A model generated the notes under the pieces. It was not told the DNA's origin, searched no databases, and was given only the letters and a program-made list of their open reading frames with translations. A stretch of 64,000 nucleotides of DNA from Pogonophryne albipinna (Eukaryota > Chordata > Actinopteri > Perciformes > Artedidraconidae), in assembly GCA_028583405.1 (NCBI GenBank), contig CM053251.1, positions 9,886,102 through 9,950,101 of the forward strand. The letters run 5' to 3'. The stretch's first letter is position 1; the number at the start of each line of letters is the position of its first letter. Of this stretch, positions 58,770 to 64,000 are shown piece after piece. A program made the position numbers and the translations under genes.

Positions 58770-59335
58770 ATACAAGCTTGAAAGACATGCCACTTTTTGG
58801 CGGAGAAATTTCACAAAAGGTTAAGGCAGATGCTATTTTATTTTTATTTTTATTTACATTTTTTAAAGATGATATGTTCACTTTGTGTTGCATTTTTTGT
58901 TTTTGTCTAATATCAAATATATCTCAAAATTGTTTATATTGTCACCTTAAAGGGTCTTGCAAGCAAAATACAAATATTTTCCTCTCCAAAGATTTTTTTT
59001 TCTTGTGACCAATTTGGAACTTGAAACAATATAAAATGTGTTTATTTTTTATTGATAATATAACTATCCTTGTAATTTTTATGTTTTACAATAAAATACA
59101 ACAACAAATATTTCTGGAATGTCTCGTGTTGCTGTTTCTATACAATGTTATAAAAGCAAAACAGCAACAATAAATATGTCACCATTTTTTTTGTTAATCT
59201 TAATATATTCCTTCCTTTAGTGAATTGACTGTATGATGCAACACCTCTGATTAAGGTGATATATGTATATATATATAATCATGTCCCTCAATGAACCTGA
59301 AAACTGTTATGCATCGAACCGTGACATTCTGGGAT
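58770..59335 (+). pseudogene. third-generation remnant of the receptor duplication (5' flank fused to a TM7 fragment)
   Basis: 58990-59250 matches the 5' flank of the second receptor (46800-47010), including ACAATAAAATA and GATGCAACACCTCTGATTAA. Directly after it, 59277-59330 matches the extracellular loop 3 / TM7 coding segment (TCCCTCAATGAACCTGAAAA). Everything between (first exon, intron, TM1-TM6) is gone. A 23-bp stretch at 58814 is shared with 55964. The LINE starts right after the remnant. Confidence 0.8.
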
Positions 59336-59340
59336 TTTTC

Positions 59341-62300
59341 TCAGGCAGAGAAATAACTCGTTAGGGGCAGTAATTGGGCAGTCAGAGCCTCCATCCCATA
59401 TACCTCCTTTAATTTTAGTTTCCATTGTGCCAGTGTAGGTGGTTGTGGCTTCCTCCAATTCAATGTTACCATTTTCCTAGCAGTCATCAGGAGTATATGC
59501 AACAGGTATTTCTGGTTTCTATTACATACATCCTCTGCAACCAGATCAAGTATAAAGTGACTGGTTGAGCGGTAGATCAATTCCCATAATTCTGTCTATC
59601 TCCTCCTTTACCCCATGCCAGAAGGGGACCATCTTTGGGCAGTCCCAGAATATGTGTGAGTGGTCACCAATTAGGCCGCACTCCCTCCAGCAGTACTTTG
59701 CTGTGGGGGTGTCTACAAATTTGGAAATTATCAAGGGTGTCCTAAAGAACCGTGTCTTTGTCTTACAGTCAAACTCCTTCCAAGTATTACTGTTTATACC
59801 TTTGTGACAGCCCTTACACAATGTTTCCCAATCCCCATCTTCAATTATAATATTCAACTCCAACTCCCATTTATTTTTTATGTGGAAGGTGTTATCCGGT
59901 AAATCCATTAATAGGTTCCTATAAATATGGGAAACATGATTCTTAGTCGGTATATTGTGCCTAACTATATTGATAAAATATGTTTCAATGTTTGTTGGGG
60001 AATTCTTGATTATGTTCCAATCTCTATGTTTTGTAATGTAATGCCTAATCTGTAAATACCTAAACATGTCACACGATGGTAACTGAAACATCTCCTGGAG
60101 ATAGGAAAATGGCTGCAAAAAATTATCATAAAATAATTGGTCAATAATCTTTAGACCTCTGTCTGTCCACTTCTTAAGGTACTGTCCGCTATTGAGGGGA
60201 GGAATTCTAGATTTCCAGCAATTTGCATAGCGTGAGAGAGAGAGAGCAACTGTCCCCCTAAATCTCTTTTGTACCGCAGACCACACTTTTAAGGTGTGTT
60301 TCACCTGTTGGCTCATGAAAACCAGAGTGGACAAAGGTATCCCTGGAAATGAGCTCTGCTCTATACCAACCCATCCTGTCTCTGTGTCATTGCGAATCCA
60401 GGCTACCACTGCTGTTAATTGCGCCGCCCAAAAGTAGTGCTTTATGTTGGGAAGGCTGAGCCCGCCCTGGTCCTTCCCAAGAGTAAGTGTTTTATATCTC
60501 ACCCTTGGCCTCTTATTCTGCCATATCAATTTAGATATAAGCTTATCCAACATATTGAAGGCAGATGCCGGGACCCAAATAGGCAGAGATTGGAACAAAA
60601 ACAAAAGTCTGGGTAATAAGTTCATTTTACAGCCTCTATTCTACCCAAAAGTGACAACGGCAGCACATCCCATCTAGTTAAGTCAGTTTTAAACACCTCA
60701 AATATCTTTTTAAAATTAGCTTGGAACAACTGTGTTATTTTGGGGGTGAGTGCAATCCCTAAGTATTGAAATCCCTGACCAGACCTGTGAAAGGAGGACA
60801 CTGTACTATCAAGTTGACTTGGCCACATCCACGAGATCATCATTGCCTCTGACTTAGTGGGGGTTCATTTTATATCCAGATACCAGGCCATATTCTTCCA
60901 GATTTTGTAGGAGGGCCGGGACAGAGGACTCTGGATTTTCCATAAACAATATTATATCGTCCGCGTATAGACCCACCTTATGTTGGTTCCCATCCTCATC
61001 TTTTATTCCCTGTATATGAGGATTACTCCTGATTAGTTCTGCAAGAGGTTCAATACTAAGGGCAAACAGGGCTGGGGATAACGCATCTCCCTGCCTCGTC
61101 CCCCTTCCCAACGCAAAGAAATCCGAGCAGTGGCCATTGACTCTAACTCTCCAACTTGGGTTATTATAAAACACTTTGACCCAGTTAATAAAGGTCTGAC
61201 CAAAGCCCATATGTGACAGTGTCCTCTGCAGAAATGTCCAATCTAATCTATCAAATGCTTTCTCCGCGTCGAGACTGAGAAGCATTGATGGGGTTTTCCT
61301 CCCGGCTGCAAGTGATTGTAAATTGAGAGCTCTTCTAACATTATTAGTACCATGGCGCCCGGCAATTAATCCTTTTTGGTCTGGGTGTACTAGCTTCCTA
61401 ATGCACCTCTGTATTCTACTAGCCAGAATAGAGGTCAGGATTTTAAATCCTGACAGAGAAGGCTTATGGACCGATAACCCATACATTGTGTGGGGTCCTT
61501 CCCTTCTTTATGAATAACCGTAATGATTGCCTCTGACCAGGATTTCGGTGGGTCTCCTTCATCCAATGCATAATTATATACCCGACATAGGACTGGTGCC
61601 AACTCATTCACAAAAACGTTATAGTACTCCCCCGAGTACCCATCGATACCGGGAGATCTGTTATTCTTGAGCTTACCAATACTATTTCCTGTGTAATGGG
61701 GGAACACATCATGTCAGCCCCCTCCTGTGACAATTTGTTTAATTCTACCGAGTCAAGGAGACGTGATATCTTATCCTCTTTCCCTTGTACCTCCTGGCCC
61801 TCATATAGCTTTTTGTAATACACCACAATGCCTCTACTATTTCTTTAGACTGAGATGTAACTTTCTTTGTGTCTGGATGTTTAATTTTAGAAACCACTCG
61901 GCTAGATTGAGCCTTGCGTAGTTGAAAGGCCAATAACCTACTCGCTCTATTACCCATTTCATAATATTTTCTTTTTACAAATCTAAGTGCTCCCTCTGCC
62001 TTATAGGTAAGTAGATCATCTAACTTTTGTTTTTCATGTTTTAGCAAATCCAGTGTGACCCTGTCCCTCGATACTTTGTGTTCCCTTTCAAGTCTAGTTA
62101 TTTCAGTTTCTAATTTAAGTCTCCTCGCCTCTCTTTGTTTTTTTAATCTAGAAGAAATTTGAATGATCCTTCCCCTCATCACAGATTTAGAACCATCCCA
62201 TAAAATAGAAGGAGTAACCTCACCATTATCATTTATATCAATATATTCCTTTAGGCCGTCTCGTAATTCCTGTTGGATCAGGGGATCATTTAGTATTGAG

Positions 62301-63137
62301 ACATTAAGCCTCCAATATCTGAATTGTCTATCCTGACCTAGGTTCATTTTCATTGTGATGGGGCCATGGTCAGATAGTGTGATTGGTTCTATCTTACATT
62401 ATGTTCTCTATGCATGTCAACCTTAGATAGGCAAAACATGTCTATTCTAGAGTAACTCCCATGAACTAGAGATCTGTATGTATAATCTTTATCTTTGGGA
62501 TGGAGACATCGCCAGACATCTACCAAACCCAGTCCATCTACCAAACCCAGTCCATCTACCAAACCCAGTCCATCTACCAAACCCAGTCCATCTAACATCC
62601 CCAGGGCAGTGGTTGTTTTCCTAGATCTGAGTCCCTTCTTAGCAGGCAATCTGTCCATGCTCCCATTTAATACACAGTTGAAGTCACCCCCTATCACAAT
62701 AGTTCCCTCCCCCTCATCTGCCAATTTGGAAGCTATTTTCTTGAAAAAATAAGGACAGTCCTCATTCGGGGCATATCAATTTAGAAATATGAATTTATCT
62801 TCCCCACTCGTGCCTATCACCATGACATATCTGCTTTCCTCGTCCTGAATTACTCTTTCACTGGTAAAGAACACAGACCTACTGAATAAGATCGCAACCC
62901 CCCTCTTCCTCCCATCCTTATACGATGCACTGTAAACCCGTTCCACCCAGTCTCTCCTCAACTTTAAATGCTCAACTTCAGACATATGGGTCTCTTGTAA
63001 AATTGCAATTGAACATTTCAAAGCCTTAAGCTGAGAAAGTATGTTTTCCTCTTAATAGGATTTCCCAGTCCCTTAATGTTGTAACTAACTACAGTTATAC
63101 TATCCAATATAGGTCTACCTTTAGTCCTTGCTCTCAT
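59341..63137 (-). pseudogene. L1/Tx1-type non-LTR retrotransposon ORF2, frameshifted
   Basis: Read from 63137 (ATG) downwards: an AP-type endonuclease with TVVSYNIKGLGNP, AILQETHMS, IGGDFNCVLN and YSRIDMF; a linker with coiled-coil character (61745-62353); reverse transcriptase with AEKAFDRLDW, GTRQGDALSPALF and catalytic YADD (60854-61486); and a C-terminal domain with a CCHC-like CWRECGLIGDHSHIFWDC, ending at the stop 59341. At 3.8 kb the length fits a full ORF2 of about 1260 residues. Frame breaks occur near 63040, 62740, 62370, 61740, 61480, 60850, 60625 and 59560. No poly(A) tail or clear 3' UTR is visible at the low end. Confidence 0.92.
62515..62597. repeat. 18-bp in-frame tandem repeat within the LINE endonuclease
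   Basis: About 4.5 copies of an 18-bp unit (plus-strand ATCTACCAAACCCAGTCC) that add GLGLVD hexapeptides between the GGDFN and YSRID motifs. The copies are almost identical, so the expansion is recent. Confidence 0.95.
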
Positions 63138-63412
63138 TGCAGGGCCTTCAAATTAAACTGAAAATGTCAAGTGCAGGGTCATACATTGTAACGGTCCTAT
63201 CAGCTGTAAAGAAGTAAAGAGTAACAAAAACGATAAACACAGTATTAGAAACAAAACACTTCAAACTGGCTTCCAATTCCTCAACTGGTCTATGCAAACC
63301 GACCAGTCCCCGTGTGGAACCGGGCAGAGAGTGGCGACATCTCTCTGGGATAAACACACAACGTGTAAATGCAGCAGACCCAGCCTGTTGGCTATACTGC
63401 TGCGGCCCTAGG
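63138..63412 (-). other. sequence upstream of the LINE ORF2, unassigned
   Basis: No ORF1 or promoter is recognised. It may be the 5' part of the LINE or an ORF1-ORF2 spacer. The next recognisable unit starts at about 63420 with TGTCATGATTCTTGTG, which looks like the start of another repeat. Confidence 0.4.
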
Positions 63413-63419
63413 GATGAGT

Positions 63420-64000
63420 GTGTCATGATTCTTGTGTTATGTCACGTTTTAGTTTTGTATGTCTTGTTATACCCCGCCGACTACTCTTCTGCCGGGGGTC
63501 CTGCCAACCCTATGCCCTGTGCCGTTGGAGGCCCCGCCGAATGCTCTTCTGCCGGGGTTCCTGCCAATCCTATGTTCTGTGCCGTTGGAGATCCCGCCGA
63601 CTACTCTTCTGCCGGGGGTCCTGCCAACCCTATGTCCTGTGCCGTTGGAGGCCCCGCCGACAACTCTTCTGCCGGGGGTCCTGCCAATCCTATGTCCTGT
63701 GCCGTTGGAGGTCCAGCCGACACCTGTTTTGTCGGGGGTCCTGCCAGCTCCATGTCCTGTTCCGTTGGGGGTCCCGCCGAAACTTGCTCCGCCGAGTTTC
63801 CTGCCAACACCGTGTCCTGTCCTGTTTCGGGTCTCATCGACACCAGCCCTTGCTCCGTCGGGGGTCCCACTGACACCGGCCCAGGTTCCGTCCAGGGTCT
63901 TGTCTACGCCTGACCCGCCAGGGGTCCCACCGGCTCCGGTTCCTGTCCGGTCGACACCGGGTCCTACCCGGCCTCCGGAGCTGTTCGGTCTTCGCCCTCG
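63420..64000 (+). repeat. 60-bp GC-rich minisatellite (about 6 full copies plus degenerate units), continues past the window
   Basis: Units start at 63481, 63541, 63601, 63661, 63721 and 63781, each with GCCGGGGGTCCTGCCAA-like and CCTGTGCCGTTGGAGG-like blocks; identity falls towards the right. Because 60 is divisible by 3, frames stay open on both strands (20-residue periodic GGPA/SCAV repeats on the plus strand). Preceded by a TGTCATGATT segment reminiscent of a retrotransposon start. I interpret it as part of a repeat element rather than a gene. Confidence 0.85.

Noticed and set aside
62515..62597. CRISPR-like array
   Set aside because: Head-to-tail 18-bp units without spacers, inside a LINE of a eukaryote.
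63314..63913. 199-residue Gly/Pro/Cys repeat protein
   Set aside because: The frame is kept open by a 60-bp minisatellite with period divisible by 3; the opposite strand is open too, and no start context or exon structure supports a gene.

Overview
The window looks like nuclear DNA of a ray-finned fish, probably a percomorph teleost. It has GT-AG introns, long (CA)n tracts, many interspersed repeats typical of teleosts, and one large gene that matches vertebrate fyco1 exon by exon. No bacterial or organellar features are seen.

Layout. 1-26.4 kb: no recognisable gene. It holds transposon fragments (two hAT-type MITEs with exact 8-bp target duplications, a hAT-like composite element, a non-LTR 3' end, a TTAA MITE), microsatellites, a perfect 58-bp palindrome next to a CTCF-like motif, and otherwise unassigned sequence. 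26.4-41.1 kb, minus strand: complete fyco1 coding sequence. I could place 17 coding exons, all with GT-AG borders and compatible phases, giving 4446 nt and a 1481-residue protein (RUN domain, long coiled coil, FYVE zinc finger, LC3-interacting motif, GOLD domain). 42.7-43.2 kb: a (GAA)n tract and a stray duplicate of part of fyco1 exon 2. 44.4-58.1 kb, plus strand: a chemokine receptor cluster with an intact xcr1-like gene, a second receptor broken by a frameshift near TM6/TM7, and an intact third receptor that is a recent tandem duplicate of the second. A fourth, mostly deleted remnant lies at 58.8-59.3 kb. FYCO1 next to XCR1 and other chemokine receptors is also the mammalian arrangement, so this is probably conserved synteny.

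Between the second and third receptors sits a dead chromodomain-type Ty3/Gypsy element (49.6-55.9 kb, minus). Three later insertions interrupt it, each with its own target-site duplication: a solo LTR-like element, a teleost SINE/LINE-tail repeat and a hAT deletion derivative. 59.3-63.1 kb is a nearly full-length but frameshifted L1/Tx1-type LINE ORF2 (minus). The right edge is a 60-bp GC-rich minisatellite.

How the parts work together: fyco1 is a housekeeping autophagy and late-endosome transport adaptor. The receptors are seven-helix GPCRs expected on leukocytes. They are neighbours by ancestry rather than by pathway. The receptor cluster has been reshaped by tandem duplication, decay and repeated transposon insertion. 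I found no clearly new system. The most unusual structures are the palindrome, the templated fyco1 exon-2 duplication, and the graded series of intact, frameshifted and remnant receptor copies.
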